The notes beneath the pieces were generated by a model. It did not search any database, was not told where the DNA came from, and saw nothing but the letters and a program-made list of their open reading frames with translations. Both the position numbers and the translations under genes were made by a program. From the NCBI GenBank assembly GCA_024500155.1, contig CM044858.1:33027786-33091785 (forward strand): DNA of 64,000 nucleotides, written 5' to 3'. Position 1 is the stretch's first letter. Every line of letters begins with the position of its first letter. The stretch is from Chenopodium formosanum (Eukaryota > Streptophyta > Magnoliopsida > Caryophyllales > Amaranthaceae). Below are positions 21,488 to 34,425 of this stretch, piece after piece.

Positions 21488-22650
21488 GGATGCACGATGC
21501 TTCGTGCATCCAGTTTTGTTTTAAAAAAAAAGGCGGAATGAACATATAATTGTCCAGTAAAGAACATTTAGTTGTTTTCTAAAGAACATATATTTATCTT
21601 ATAAAGAACATCACATATAATTGTTTTGGAATGAACATGTAGTTGTTTTGTAAAAAATATATAGCTTTATGTTCTTTATATATATCTAAATAGCATCTAA
21701 AACATTAATAAAGAACATGATAATATAATGTAATGAATATTATTTGTATTCAACCACCATAATCTAAAAACAAAATTTAAAAAACATTTCAAAATAAACA
21801 ATTAATTTTATGTCACAAATAAAAGTACACTATACTGACAATCAAAGAACATGAAGATAAAGAGCATTATTAAATAGCACGCATGTTCTTTTCACTCTAG
21901 GTATATGTTCATTATTATTTTAATAGTAGATTCTTTTCACTTAAGGTATATGTTCATTGTATTTTAAGAATATGTTCTTTTCATTGTAATTATATAGATA
22001 TGTTCACTATGTTTCTATAATATGTTCATCCGCTTTATAAAATATGAAAAAGAATATTTTACTGTATGTTAATGTACATTGTATTATTTAGATCTACAAA
22101 TTTTTCTGAATTTGCTAATGTGTTTGCTTTCTTTTTTCAAAATCTAATAATTGGTCCGTTTTCTTCAAGAACCTCATATAGTTTCTTATTGCAACACCAA
22201 AACCACATAAACACAAATTTACACCAAGAACTTGCAAAAAAAACTACCAATCGAACTCAAATTGAACAACTATACATGTCGAAATTGCACTTACTTTTTG
22301 TTTTCGTCAGCCATCTTGAACAATTTTGCACCAAGAAGTTTGAAATTAACGATTTTTTATTAAGGTTTGATGAACTTGAAGTGGTTTTCAGTTTTTTCTA
22401 TTTTGGGAGAGAAATCTTGTAGAGAGAGAAAAATTCTAGAGAGAGAGTATAGTTTAAAATGATTTGAAATTATTGTATGATAAAAAAAAAATAATTACTA
22501 TTTATCTTTTTGCTTTTTACAAAAAAAAAAATGTTCAATATAACTCGTGTACATTAGAATTGAACAATATGTTCTTTCCACAACCATGTACATTATGATA
22601 CAACATAATGTACATTCCACGGCGGATGCACCATGCGGATCGTGCATCTG
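21488..22650. repeat. Subterminal-repeat-like zone with opposed AAGAACAT/ATGTTCTT motifs
   Basis: AAAGAACAT or AATGAACAT recurs several times in 21560-21720, while the inverse TGTTCTTT/TGTTCATT recurs in 21880-22030. Hairpins of a similar sequence lie at both edges: GGATGCACGATGCTTCGTGCATCC (given as arms GGATGCACGA and TCGTGCATCC) at 21488-21511, and a variant at 22624-22648. Clustered short motifs near element ends are typical of Mutator-like and CACTA DNA transposons, and the zone lies just upstream of the Ulp1-type gene. Element ends could not be fixed. Confidence 0.5.
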
Positions 22651-22894
22651 TCTGCAAGAACCACCCATTGTCATAAAGATGCACGTGCGATTAGCAGTTA
22701 TTGCATCCAACAAGTTACACCAGTCATTAATTTAGTGAACATCCGTTTTTTTTAAAAATTTGTGTTTGTCATATTGTTAATAAACATTATCGGTATACTT
22801 CCTTATCCTCTCTCTCTCTTTTTTTTTAGCTGGCAATTGTTCCAAAAATATATTAGAAAAAAAAAACATGAATTAAGCGCGATTGAGAATATAA

Positions 22895-23091
22895 GGGCTT
22901 GATAACATTTATTGAACTGAGTTGAAATGAACTGAGTTGAACTGAACTGATTAGAGTTGAACTAAACTGAACTATACTAAATAAAGCTGAAATGAATATT
23001 TTATGAGAGAGGGAAATTAGAAACTGAACTAAACTGATTGGAGCTGAACTGAACTAAACTAAAAATAAGCTAAAGTGAACAAGTTCTGACA
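22895..23091. mobile_element. Tourist-like MITE of the TGAACTGAAC family, degenerate
   Basis: It begins TAA-GGGCTTG and is full of AACTGAACTGAACTAAACTG words, ending near AAGTTCTGACA. The left duplicate lacks it. The related, better preserved copies at 27177-27358 and 61207-61356 have 3-bp TTA/TAA target duplications. The right end here is uncertain. Confidence 0.6.
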
Positions 23092-23897
23092 GAGCACAAA
23101 AGTTTTTGCAATAGTAATTGTTTCACCAAAATATAAGATATAAAGCATAAAAGTTCTTTTTTTTTTTATTCATTTACAAGTGCTAGAACAATTATCACTT
23201 TTTTCTTTATTTCTACTTGGTTGGTCATACTCCACCTCATTTCTTCTCTTTTCATGGTACCCAACACTTGTTTTATTTTGTCAAGCATTAACCCAAATTG
23301 ATAGTTAGACACGTTATGTTTAGAGATACATTATAACATTTTGAGGCATAGTGATTTGTATTAAAAGATTCAACTTTAACAAGATGAAGAAATCCATTAT
23401 TCTTTTATTTGAGAAATAACACGGTTAAGCAATAAATATACTCACTTCATTATCAGTATACCCATATTTTCTCTTGGTCCTAATTTAGTCGTCATACTAA
23501 CTTTTGCAAGTTTTTGTGATAATTGTTAGGTTAATCAATATACTTTCAAAAATTAATTAGATGTGAGAAGCATAGGTCATCTTTTATTCATCTGATATAA
23601 TGACTTTATTACTTAAGCTTACGAGTATTTCATATCAAAAATGAATGAGCTTATAGCAGTTTGTATGATTTGTGTCTGAAAAAATCACAATTCCTCTTAA
23701 CTCCGTAATTTATTGTTTGATTTGGAATATTTACATAACCAATTCCTTTGGAACCTAATATTTTAACAAGAAATACATATATGGCATCTTAAAACGTAAC
23801 CATTTTATATCTTGTTAGATTTGTCTAGAATTTAAGTTTAAAAACATTTAATTTTCATAGTTCTTATAATAAGTATTTATTTTATTTATAACGTTAC

Positions 23898-24500
23898 TAG
23901 GTGTGTAAAATGAGCCGATACGTTCATGAATTACTCGCGAACAAACTCGGTCAAAGCTCAGTCAAAACTCGTTTATTAAGTAACAAACAAGTTTGACAAA
24001 AATCTTAAGCTCGTCAAATAAATGAACAAAGCTCGAACAACATCACGTTCGGCTCGAAAATGCTCGTGAACAACTCGTTTATGCACATTTATGTTCAGGT
24101 TCAGTTATAACTCGGTCAAAGTTTGCTCAAGCTCAAAAAAATCTCTATTATATTAAAACTACTTTATTATATTTATATATCTTTTGGCAAGAAAACTTTG
24201 AAATTACCTTTTTACTATAGAAAAAATGAAAACTTCTCATTTAAAATTAAGTAGATGCATTAAAATTAAAAAGTTTAATATACTGGGCTCGTTATTGAAT
24301 AAAGCTTGTTCAAGTTTGACCTTAAACTCAAAATACAAACAAGCACGTTCGTGAACAAAGCTCGAACATGCCAAATCCTTAACGAGCCAAGCTTGAACAA
24401 GATTTTTGATAACTCGTTCAAGCTCGAACACTAAATTTTCTTATCAAGCTTTTTTCGAACAGACTAAAACTCGGCTCGACTCGGATCGTTTGCAGCCTTA
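23898..24500. mobile_element. hAT-like MITE, 603 bp, with 8-bp target duplication
   Basis: Flanked by AACGTTAC at 23890-23897 and 24501-24508. The left duplicate has the unoccupied site GACGTTAC at 15309-15316. The ends TAGGTGTGTAAA and TTTGCAGCCTTA are imperfect inverted repeats, followed inward by Ser-codon-like CTCG/CGAG words (GAGCCGA, CTCGTTTA, GGCTCGACTCGG). No transposase. Confidence 0.85.
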
Positions 24501-25075
24501 AACGTTACATTGAATATTTTGCCAACTACAAGAACTGCAAAAAAAAAAAAAATAAATAAATAAAACAATGAGAGTATCATTATTTAAGTTGTAGAGCTTA
24601 TAATTATTACACACATTTCTATAATCATTTCTTCAATAGTTTTTTTACATGAGCTTAATATAAACGAAATAAATAAAGGATCACAAACCAACGTTTACAT
24701 CTAATTAATAAATACAGTACATGACAAATGAATCAAATAAAAACCATCGTTTCAACAAAGCTACGATCGTTGTTGCAAATCATACATTCTTCATAGTCTC
24801 TTTTGTATCGTTCATTGTTATTTACAACCTTCTTTGATGAGAGGGCTATCGATCTGTTGTAGCTGAATTTTCTTCCTGATTCATCTAATTGTAATCAAAG
24901 GATTTACTTCTTTTTCGATCTCACATAAGTCTTATCCGTGATACAATTTCATAGTATTCCATCACACAAAAAACAATTCATCCCTCAAAAGAGAGAAGAA
25001 GAAACCTGGTCTTTAAAGGAGAAAAGTCATCTTAAAGATGAAGATAGAAAAACTCTATCGTTTCGAGGGAGATAT

Positions 25076-25444
25076 TGTAACACCCTTAAATCTCCCTCTA
25101 CTACGAAAATACCAGCATAATACGTATAATTATACTGTAGAGACAGACTTAGGTGTATTACCGCCGCGTGATTACGCAAGGCTACTTAAACTACTAACCA
25201 AAACCAATACTTTGTAGCGGAAACTCAAATTCTTTCTTTGTTAGTAATAATATATATAGTAATCATTGTCATGAGTACGCAAAATAAAATAAAGACCAAC
25301 ATTATTCCTAATACTGGATGAAGAACATCCTGGGACTCCCATATGCTCAATTATTAACTCCACCTAAAAATAGTCAACACTGCTTATCTTAAGATAAACA
25401 GGGCAAACCAAAATAAATAGAAAATACGTATTAGCAAAATATGC
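25076..25444 (+). repeat. LTR start, TGTAACACCC family, copy 2 (continues at 26682-26697)
   Basis: It begins TGTAACACCCTTAAATCTCC and matches 62657-63030 over about 370 bp, up to GCAAAATATGCTAAGTA. It is interrupted by the solo LTR at 25445-26681, and the match to 62657 resumes for about 15 bases on the far side. Beyond that no similarity was seen. Confidence 0.65.
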
Positions 25445-26681
25445 TGTTGAAGCATAAAGGTTTTGATGATGAGGAACTTAAACTAAAGCAAACTCCACTA
25501 ATAAAGGTTTTCAAGTGTTTGATTAGTTTAGGTGAAGTTGCTCATGGTGATGGAAAAAGTAGCTGGAACTAAGAAGACATGAAGAGATCTTTATCAAAGA
25601 AGTTAAACAAATTAGAAGAAGAGTTCTCTAACAAGAACTAGTTCCCTAACAGGAACGTTCCGTAACAGGAACTTAAAGACAGCAAGTTGAGGTTCTTTGG
25701 TGGAACTTAACAAGCTTGGAGCCCAAGTAATCTGGCTTAACAAAAGCGCGGCGCAGCTATCAATTTAGTTAAGGTTTTTATCTTTCTAGATTATTGTTAA
25801 TATGTTAAGTAGGTTATTGCACGAAATTTATTTGAAGCGTGACAAGTTAGCTTGGTAAATAAAATAAAACGGAAAATAATAAAAGATAGATTTTAGGAAA
25901 AGATTTTCTAAAAGTTTTATTTCCTTTAAATCGGTTTGTTAAAAAGATAATTCTTTTTAACAAAATATCTTTTTATCTTTATTTTCCGGAAAAGATTATA
26001 TTCATGTGATTTACATAAAACCGTGTTTTAAAGATAAGTTAACTTGTTTATCTTTTAGAAAACCTACTTTCTATACGAGTGTGACTTGTATAAATAGTAG
26101 AGAGAAAAATGGCTTTAGGTTTTTGTGAGTTTATGCGTGAAGAAATCACTGTGCGTAATTGATTAAGTTTACCAAGCTTCTAACTTGTCATATTAGTTTT
26201 GGATTTCGTTCATTGCTTGCCTAACATACTAGGTGTCGAATTCTTGTATTGGGTTGGGTTATTTGGGTGTGTTTATTGTTTATATCATACACAGTTTTGT
26301 AAGCTTCTTGGTGAGGCTGAGTGTTTGTACTTTGGCAGTACGTGTAGTACTTTGGCAGTATGAGTGAATCTAAGTGTGGTGCTTAGGTTGGGTAGGATAA
26401 GGTCCTATCAAGTAGCAATTCCAGTGAGGAACTTGTGAAACTAAAGGTCCGTGTCTAATAGGTTGTAACTTGGTGTTTGCCCTATTATAGTGGAGTTTGT
26501 GTGTTTGAAATCCCTAAGGCAGGGTCGAGGTTTTACTTCCAGTTGGGCCCTGGAAGGTTTCCTCGTAAAATCTGTGTGTGCTTTTAAGTTACTATATGCA
26601 TTGTTTATTAATCCGCAAAAAGTAGTCATTAGGAACTCGATACAATTCACCCCCCTCTTGTATTAATCGTCTCAACTAACA
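25445..26681 (+). mobile_element. Solo LTR, SIRE-like Copia type, 1237 bp
   Basis: It starts TGTTGAAGC and ends CTCAACTAACA, and is flanked by a perfect 5-bp duplication TATGC (25440-25444 and 26682-26686). Its start (GGTTTTGATGATGA) and its end (CACCCCCCTCTTGTA ... CTAACA) resemble the LTRs of the element at 35313-44894. The internal part and second LTR were removed, as in LTR-LTR recombination. Confidence 0.85.
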
Positions 26682-26697
26682 TATGCTAAGTATGGTC

Positions 26698-28790
26698 TCA
26701 TTTCAAAACGAAAGTTAAGCTGCGATCTATATTTTTGTAGCCCCCAAGTGTAGACTTAGGTGGCTTTTGGAATTCATGTCTGCATATGCTAGGAGATGTT
26801 TTTTATGTTTTAAGCCCCAGGATTTGTGTGTTCAATAATGGAGTTTTGCATATATTTATCATGAATTGTTTAATTAAGTAGGAAGTAATGTTCTTCCCTT
26901 TGTCATTTAAAGTTATTAAGATGGTTCGTAATAAGCTTTGCATGACATTGATTTTATAACATAATTAGCGTGTTCAAGTCAAAAATAGAGGGAAGTAGGG
27001 ATGTCTTGGCTTTTTGAGCCCCAAAGAGCAAAAATTGGTTACCCTTTTTTTTAGTTTGCCAATAGGAGGGATCAACCCGACTTACCCCCAATAAAGAAAT
27101 GAACAAAAATGACATATTTGCATAAAAAAGGAAGGGGAATCCAACTTTTACATAGAAGAACAAAGAAAGAGAATTAGGGCATGTTCTCTTCAGCTTATTT
27201 TCAGTATAGTTCAGTTTAGCTACAATAAGTTCAGTTCAATTCAGTTCAGTTCTTATCTTAATTTCCTTCTCTCATAAAATATTCAGTTTAGTTCAGCTCT
27301 AATAATTTCAATTCAGCTTTGTTCAGTTCAGATCAATTTAGTCAATCAGAACAAGCCCTTAGACATGTTTTCGAAAAGCAAGGATTATTGACTTAATAGT
27401 TGCATTATCGTGATGACTTTGACAGTGAGGTATACGCGTAATAGCGATAACGATCATTTTTCATGTAGCGATCATGTTCAATCAATGTTTCTCTCTTAGA
27501 GAAGATGAAGATGTCCCAAACAACGACCAAATTAATTGCTCATGATGAATTAGCTAATGCTCAAGAGTTGTAAAAAACATCTAAGGTTGACGTCAAGCCT
27601 GTCGATATATCAGATCAATTTACTATATTAACTCGTTTTCTTTCTAGGAAATGTAAATAGAACTTGAATCACCTTGGTAATAAATAATCCTATTATTAAA
27701 AGAAAATACGATGATTGTTTTTGAAAGTGATAGTCATCTTATTTTTCTTCGCAAAATATATGGAAAACATTGAATTTAATTTAATTTAATTTGATTGTTT
27801 TATTAAAACGATGTAATCAAGCCAATGGCTATCAGATCTTCCAATTCTTTTTTTTTATTTTGTAATTATTTCTCAACACTTCATGTGCTTTATGTATGGG
27901 CGTAACTACTCAATAGTAGATCCATATGTGCAAAGGCCTAAAGTGGGCCATATTTTTGTAGGAATGATGATTTTGGTACATGGTAATGATACCTCAAGGA
28001 GGGCCTTTTCAGAGTTGTAAAGTGGCCAGGCTCAAGCTTTAAAAAAATTGATAGGCTCAAGTATACTTCTTTAATCCCTTACTTTTGGTGCTTCTTAAAT
28101 TAAAACCTTTCTACGGAGTCTTTGTATGACAATTCCTACATTAGGTTCTATTTTCCTAGTCCTCTCTCTTTGATTTTCTTTTTTCTTCTTTTCCTTTATT
28201 TGACAATTTGGTTTTGGGTTTAGAACGATTTTTCTATTGCATTGGATCACTCCTCTTTGGGTTTAGAATAACTTTGTGTCTCCCTCTTATGTTTCATTCC
28301 CCCAATTTTTCATTTGTATCTCTTTACACTATTCTCATCCCAAGGTTTGGATTAATGTAGGTTGAATAAGTAAGGCTCAATTAACGAGATTCAAAAGGGC
28401 TGCCAAAAAGATGGATTTGTTCAGAGGTTAAAAAAAACATGGGATTATCTTCGTGGAGTTTCAAGTTGCCTCCTATGTTTGTGTAATCATCATATCCTTT
28501 CTTTGTGGGCCAAAGATGGGCCTCTTTTCATTCGATAAATTTTGTATGCCAAAGCTAATTAAGATCTTAAAGTGTTGAGTATGTATGGCTTTTTTGGTAT
28601 TGTCTATTTGTATGTGCATTTCATTAAATTCGAGCTTATAACAACAAAGTGATTAAAAAGAGAATAAGATAGACGTACTTGAAAATATAATTTTTTATTC
28701 GTTAATTAACGAGAGTACAAAATAAGTAGATTTGACAACATGAACTTCTTAGTCTATCATATGAAAGGAAAGAAACAAAATAAGACCTAG
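26698..28790. other. Intergenic DNA with a single MITE
   Basis: Apart from the Tourist-like MITE at 27177-27358, no gene or element border could be supported. Short frames lack motifs. Confidence 0.5.
27177..27358. mobile_element. Tourist-like (PIF/Harbinger-type) MITE, TGAACTGAAC family
   Basis: The inverted ends GGGCATGTTCT and AGAACAAGCCC are flanked by TTA on both sides (27174-27176 and 27359-27361). The interior is made of TTCAGTTCAG words. It is 182 bp without coding capacity. Confidence 0.8.
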
Positions 28791-28794
28791 GGTG

Positions 28795-31700
28795 CTACAT
28801 CTTGAATTGTTGACAACTTCTTGAGATTGCGTCTTCGAGCTTTGTCCGTTTCCAACGTAGGTGAAATACTCTGTAAAAATCTAGTCCATCTATATGATTC
28901 ATGGTTTCATTTATCAAGTCCCTTTCAATTAATGTCCCCAGACTACCCACATTATAGACTTTACAAAATGTGTCTAAACTAAGGTACTGTAAATGACACT
29001 TGTATGGTGGAGACATATAATCTATGAACTTTGGGACAAGTTCATGATCTGGAGATCTTTGTGAAAGAAAAGCAACCTTTGATCGCCACATAGAAAAGAA
29101 GTCAATGAAGCCTTTTTCTTCCCCTTGCTTGAGTAATTCAAGATCGCAAGGAAGTTATGAGCTCGACGTTATCTCCATATTGGGCTAAAAACGCTTTTCC
29201 AACACCACATCATCACCCCAAGTGGAAATTTGTCTTGCATCGAGGTTATAAAACCATGATCTAGCAATTGGCTCCAATGAAAAGGAAATGTACATGCATA
29301 TAAGCTATGCTCAACCCCTTTCAATGCCATAATTCCAAGAAAGCTCATTAAGTGAGTCTTTGTAACCTAAAGGTTGGTAAATCCATAGTCAAGAACTTTT
29401 ATAGGAGAGTTTTGCCACTAGGTTGTGGTTCAAGCTCATAATTAAAGAACTTAGTCCTTGAGCTAGCTCGAAGGACAAGTTTCTCCAAGGCCTCTAGTCT
29501 TTCTGCTCTTGCTTTTTTTTTTTTGCAGAATGTTTTCTTTATCTGCTTTCATTTTAGTCTTTTTTGTTTTTTTGGTGTGAAGGTGGTTTATAGATTGAAA
29601 TTTCTTCTCCCTTAACAGCAATGACAAAACACCAGTGTTCTTGAAGTTTTTTAGTAGAAATGCCCATAGTAAGTTTGTTTCTCATCTCATCACGAGGAAT
29701 GTCAACGATGCTATCTATAACGCCCCGGCCTCTAACTCAGGTATTAAGGTAATCTAAGCAGCGGAATTAACCTAATTCGGTCGAAACATCACTGCCGTAA
29801 CTCCCTCACGAGAGTTACAAGGCATCATTCATACCTAAAAACCTTAATTCATATAATATAGAAATCTATCCAATACAGACATTAATCCTACTTCAATAAT
29901 AGATCTTATTTTAATATAAACTTACCAAAGTCTTACTTGCTACTTGAATTAATAAATCATCCTCTTAAAACTATAAATATCTAGTGAGCTTCTTAAGATA
30001 ACTAAAATCCTCGCCACTACATGTTCCCTTTGTTCCAGCAGTACCTAAAACAGAAAAACATAAAAACGGTGAGCCGAAGACTCAGTAACGTACTACTCTA
30101 GCAGCGTAACATCATTTCAATTCATTTTAGTTAATAAAACAGGAAGAGCAGAATATATTAAAACAGGTAATAAAACATCATTTCAATAAACCTTCATTCA
30201 TAACATTTTTAATTAATATAATCATTATACATTTAACAGGGGTAAGACGTCTCCTACTAACAGGGGAAGCCAGTGCTCCATACATATTAGAGGGAGCTAG
30301 TGCTCCTAACAGGGGGAGCCAGTGCTCCATAACAAGAATGGGATAGTGCCCTCAGGGGAGCTATTGCTCAATCATATCAGATTATATTTATATTTTCTTA
30401 TAAATTAATAGAAATCAAGAAATTCCAGTCATTCAGAATACTTTTATTAAATAATATAACATCTTTATAATATACTTATAATGTACAGTAAAACTCATCA
30501 TTACAGTATCCTTTTGATGTCTAAGAAAAACATATATTCCAGGGAAAGATTTCAAACAAATCATAGTTATAATCCCGCAAATCACAAAATATATCAAAGA
30601 CATAAATCACTTTTAGTTCAATCGTAACATCATACTTTCATAAACGCATTTCGAAGAGAATTGCGGGTACTAGCAATAGTCGTTACCTCGATTTACAGTC
30701 TGATAACCTTCTTGTTAACCTTTATTCTATCGTTCTCACTGAGCTCCGAGGTCCGATTCCTCTTTTATGAAACAAGAATTTAAATTATCATATTAGTAAG
30801 GAAAAATTGATTAAAACTATAAACTCTTTAATTATTTTAGTATGAAAACAATATAAAACTCATTTTTAAAAATAGCTAGCTAGTAATACGTAAGTAGTAA
30901 TACATGATCCTTGACTATATAGAAAACAACTAGATATTAAACCCAAATTAAAAACTACATACGAAGAAAAAGAATTTTTCTTACTTTGGGTACTCTTAAA
31001 GCCAAGTTTAAGAATTTGGTCCCTAGTGATCTCGGTAAAAGTAGAACCACGAAAGGAGGGAGGAATAGCACGGCTGGTTGTTTGTGGGGAGAGGTGACAT
31101 CAACGGTCTAGGCAGGGAAGATGACAGTGATAGTCTTTGGGTTGGAATTTATGGGATATTTGTTCACTTATTACTAGAACTTGCAAGTGATGAAGAAGAA
31201 AAACTAGGATTTTCTATATATATTGATATTCAGATCATTTGTTGTGCAATATTTGGGAAAAGATTGAGTAGCCAATAGAAGGGAAGTAATATTAGACTAA
31301 ACTTCATCCTTACCTTACTTAATCGTGAAGGTGCTAATTGAAGAGGTGGAATTTGTCTTCTTGTTCCTTTCATTCCTTAACCTTGAAGGAGTAGTATAAG
31401 CTCAAGCTAAGGTGGCAAAACTCTAATCAATTGTCCTTGATTGGTTTGGCAAGACACTAAGCAACAAGTAATAGGAAAAGAAAAATAATTTTGATCCTAG
31501 CTCATAACCTAACCGTGAAGGAAAGAAGGAAGTTAGGAGGCGTGTTTTGTATATTTTGGTGAGCAAGGGTATTTGGGTCATTTCACTATCTCGGATAAAA
31601 GAAATACAAATTTTGATACAAATCTTTAAACATTTTGCGGACCGGAAATAAACTTTAAAATAATAAACTGCTTTCCTTAGTAAAATTAGCTTTTAAAATA

Positions 31701-31930
31701 ATATAATATTAAAATAAAATTCAAGACTAAAACATTCGTTCTTGTTAAAACAGAGACAAAACCTTAATTAAGTTAATAAAATAAATATATGAGTATAATA
31801 AATCGGGTTTTAAAATCTCGGGGTATTACACTATCAATCGAGTTTTTCGGGGTACTTTGTAGTTTTTTAAATGTAGACCTTATGTAAAGTGCTTGAGGAA
31901 GGATACTTGGACATCACAAATGTTGATAAG
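28795..31930 (-). pseudogene. Ty3/gypsy gag relic, split by a solo LTR
   Basis: On the minus strand 29450-28795 encodes a gag core. It includes blocks resembling ACTFPFHW, SWFYNLDARQISTW, FIDFFSMWRSK and YNVGSLGTLIERDL, in the order seen in gypsy capsid proteins, broken by stops. A conserved upstream frame of about 60 codons runs from about 31920 to 29580 if the solo LTR 29716-31830 and one copy of its 5-bp duplication are removed, so that LTR inserted into this coding region. No protease or RT was seen downstream. The lineage resembles Tat/Ogre or Athila; I cannot separate these. Confidence 0.65.
29716..31830 (+). mobile_element. Solo LTR, 2115 bp, inserted in the gag relic
   Basis: It begins TATAACGCCCCGG (an expected TG mutated to TA) and ends GGGGTATTACA. 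It is flanked by a perfect 5-bp duplication CTATC (29711-29715 and 31831-31835). Inside are a GGTGAGCCGAAGACTCAGTA stretch and four imperfect GGGGAGCCAGTGCTCC units (30267-30365). Long LTRs of this kind occur in chromoviruses such as Tekay/Del; that assignment is inference. The frame at 31078-31278 is LTR sequence. Confidence 0.85.
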
Positions 31931-33918
31931 AGGTGTAACACACCGTCTAAAACAGAAGGCGAGATGTTAGCAGAAATAACTTCAAGACGAAAATGTCACT
32001 CTAAAGGTTACTAAAAACAAAAGGGACCAAAAAAATAACTAAAATGAAAATAGTCAAAAGAAAGAAATCCAAAATGATCAAAGAAAACTTTCAACGAGGC
32101 AAAACAACCTCAAACCCGACTATTCCAAAAAGAGATGTAAAGACGACAAAAGAAAGTCGATGAAACTACATACAAGGGAACAAACTAAACACTCTGCTCT
32201 CAGCCCAGACTCAACAAACGCTACTCTTCACCTGCAAATAACATTTAGGTTCCACAATCAATGGGGAGTAACTAGCAGTTCTCCTAGAACTTGTAGAAAC
32301 ACAAAGCTAAGAATAAGGTAAAGCATAGAAGTAGACAAATAACCAATACAACATATACATGTCAAGAAACAACTTAATAATATACACAAGATAAACGGGA
32401 TGATATACAAAGATAGGATTACAATTCAAAACATGCAACATGATTATAATACATAACAAACATGTATATTGAACAATATGAATATATTACCGCAAAAATA
32501 CTGAGTAAGAATAAATAGCACCCAAAACAGAACAAGAAACGCATAAAAACAATATTTAAAACTTATAAAGGTTCTTTAAAGAGATTTAGAAAAATTCTTG
32601 ACTTGACTTAAGAAGAACTTCTCAAAGTAGTAGTAACTTTAAAATAAGGAATTTTAACTTTTCGAAAGTTGATTCATAGTGAGACAAGCATATAAAATAT
32701 GAACGCCGGTAAATCTCGCAGCCCACCACCAAAGGTTTGTCAGGGCGAACCTACAGACGATTCGCAACCATTTGCGTCTGAGAATGGATAAACTCCCAAT
32801 TTCCTACTCGAATTCCGCAGCTCGAGTAGTTCCGGACGACAACAATTAACCTAGGAAATTACATCTCGAATTCCGCAGCCCAAGATGTTGGCATGTCCCA
32901 ACCATTGAATTATGTAGCCCAATGGTTGTCTTACACTCACAAATCAAATAAAACAGTAAAAATAATCTTCAAAATCATCCAAACACATTAAGGAATCATC
33001 AGCCCAAATTTAAAATATTGCATGTCTTTACTTCTAAGACCAAAATTTAACAAAAATCCTTCAACAGAGTTTAACTTCAAAATTCTTCAAAATATAGTAA
33101 GTAACTCATATATCATAACAAGGTGCCACTATTATTGTCTGGATTTGGGCACGAAACCGATTATAACAAAATATCACAATACACTTCGTACACAACCCTT
33201 GGCGAAGCTGTGCTAAAAACAGCGTTATTCTACTTTAAAGCACAACGACGTCAACAACTTACTTGACACTTTAAAGCCATTTTATTATATCATAAGAATG
33301 AATTATATAAGATGTATAAGAAAATCAACTCACTAGAACGCATGATTTTAATTAATATTCACAATTACATATTCATGCCAAAATGATAAAATCAAACTAT
33401 GACATATTAAACCACATTTAGGCAATATATACATACAAGATAGGCTTAAATTCATGTCTTTAACATGCTAAAAACAACAAGACAAAATAGCAGCCCCCAG
33501 TAAAATTACAGCAACATATTGCACAACAAAAATCGCCCAAAACCAACCTTAAATCCATAATTAACCATAGCCCATTAACATGCATACTCTAAAAACATAA
33601 AAGGTCATGATAGGTAAAAGATTAGGCATAAAAATTAGGCAATACACCATATAAACACACTCAAATCATACTCCCCTCAAGCTGAATGGCAGCAGCACCT
33701 CTGCTCACGTTTGGGCAAATAATCACACTTAAACTTACCCAAAAACATGATAAATTATCTTAGGGATAAATCTAACATGACGCTATACCATTTAGGCATA
33801 AAAACAAACTTAATCAAGAACAAATGAGGTTGTAAACCCACTGAACAATTACAGCAATTAGAGTAGCAAATTCGTGAACATTAAAGTACAATTAATGCTT
33901 GAAAACCACCACAAAACA

Positions 33919-34425
33919 TGATAAACGGGCCTAGGACACACCCGTCACAACTGTCCACTTTATACGAACAAGAAGGTTCCAACTCAAAACCATATGGCTA
34001 TGAGGGGAGTAGCCCCTTAGCCTTATAAAGTGGACACGACTTTCTTCTTTCTTCATTGTGGGATACACATCCCAATATTTCTCTTTCAATGTGGGACAAC
34101 ACTTTCACTCACATATGGGTTTGATCATGGGCTCAACAATCCCCCTCACATGTGAGTTGCCCATAATTTAGCCCAAATCACAACCCAACCTGGCCTCTGA
34201 TACCATGATAAACGGGCATGGGCGACACCCGTCACAACTATCCACTTTATACGACCAAGGAGGTTCCAACTCAAAACCATATGGCTATGAGGGGAGTAGC
34301 CCCTTAGCCTTATAAAGTGGACACGACTTTCTTCTTTCTACATTATAGGATACACATCCCAATATTTCTCTTTCAATGTGGGACAACACTTTCACTTACA
34401 TGTGGGTTTGATCATGGGCTCAACA
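33919..34425 (-). mobile_element. Complete TRIM retrotransposon, 507 bp
   Basis: Two 220-bp LTRs (33919-34138 and 34206-34425) flank a 67-bp internal part. On the minus strand each LTR begins TGTTGAGCCCATG and ends TTTATCA. The internal part starts TGGTATCAGAG (34195-34205), complementary to the 3' end of initiator tRNA-Met, and ends with the purine tract GTGAGGGGGAT before the left LTR. A perfect 5-bp duplication AAACA flanks it (33914-33918 and 34426-34430). No coding capacity; it must be moved by another Copia element. Confidence 0.92.

Larger units (their letters stand above)
22770..25195. repeat. Right copy of a direct duplication (partner 14264-15965)
   Basis: It aligns with the left copy over most of its length. 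It is longer because of a Tourist-like MITE (about 22895-23091) and a hAT-like MITE (23898-24500). Both are absent at the corresponding left positions. No gene is recognised. Confidence 0.75.
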
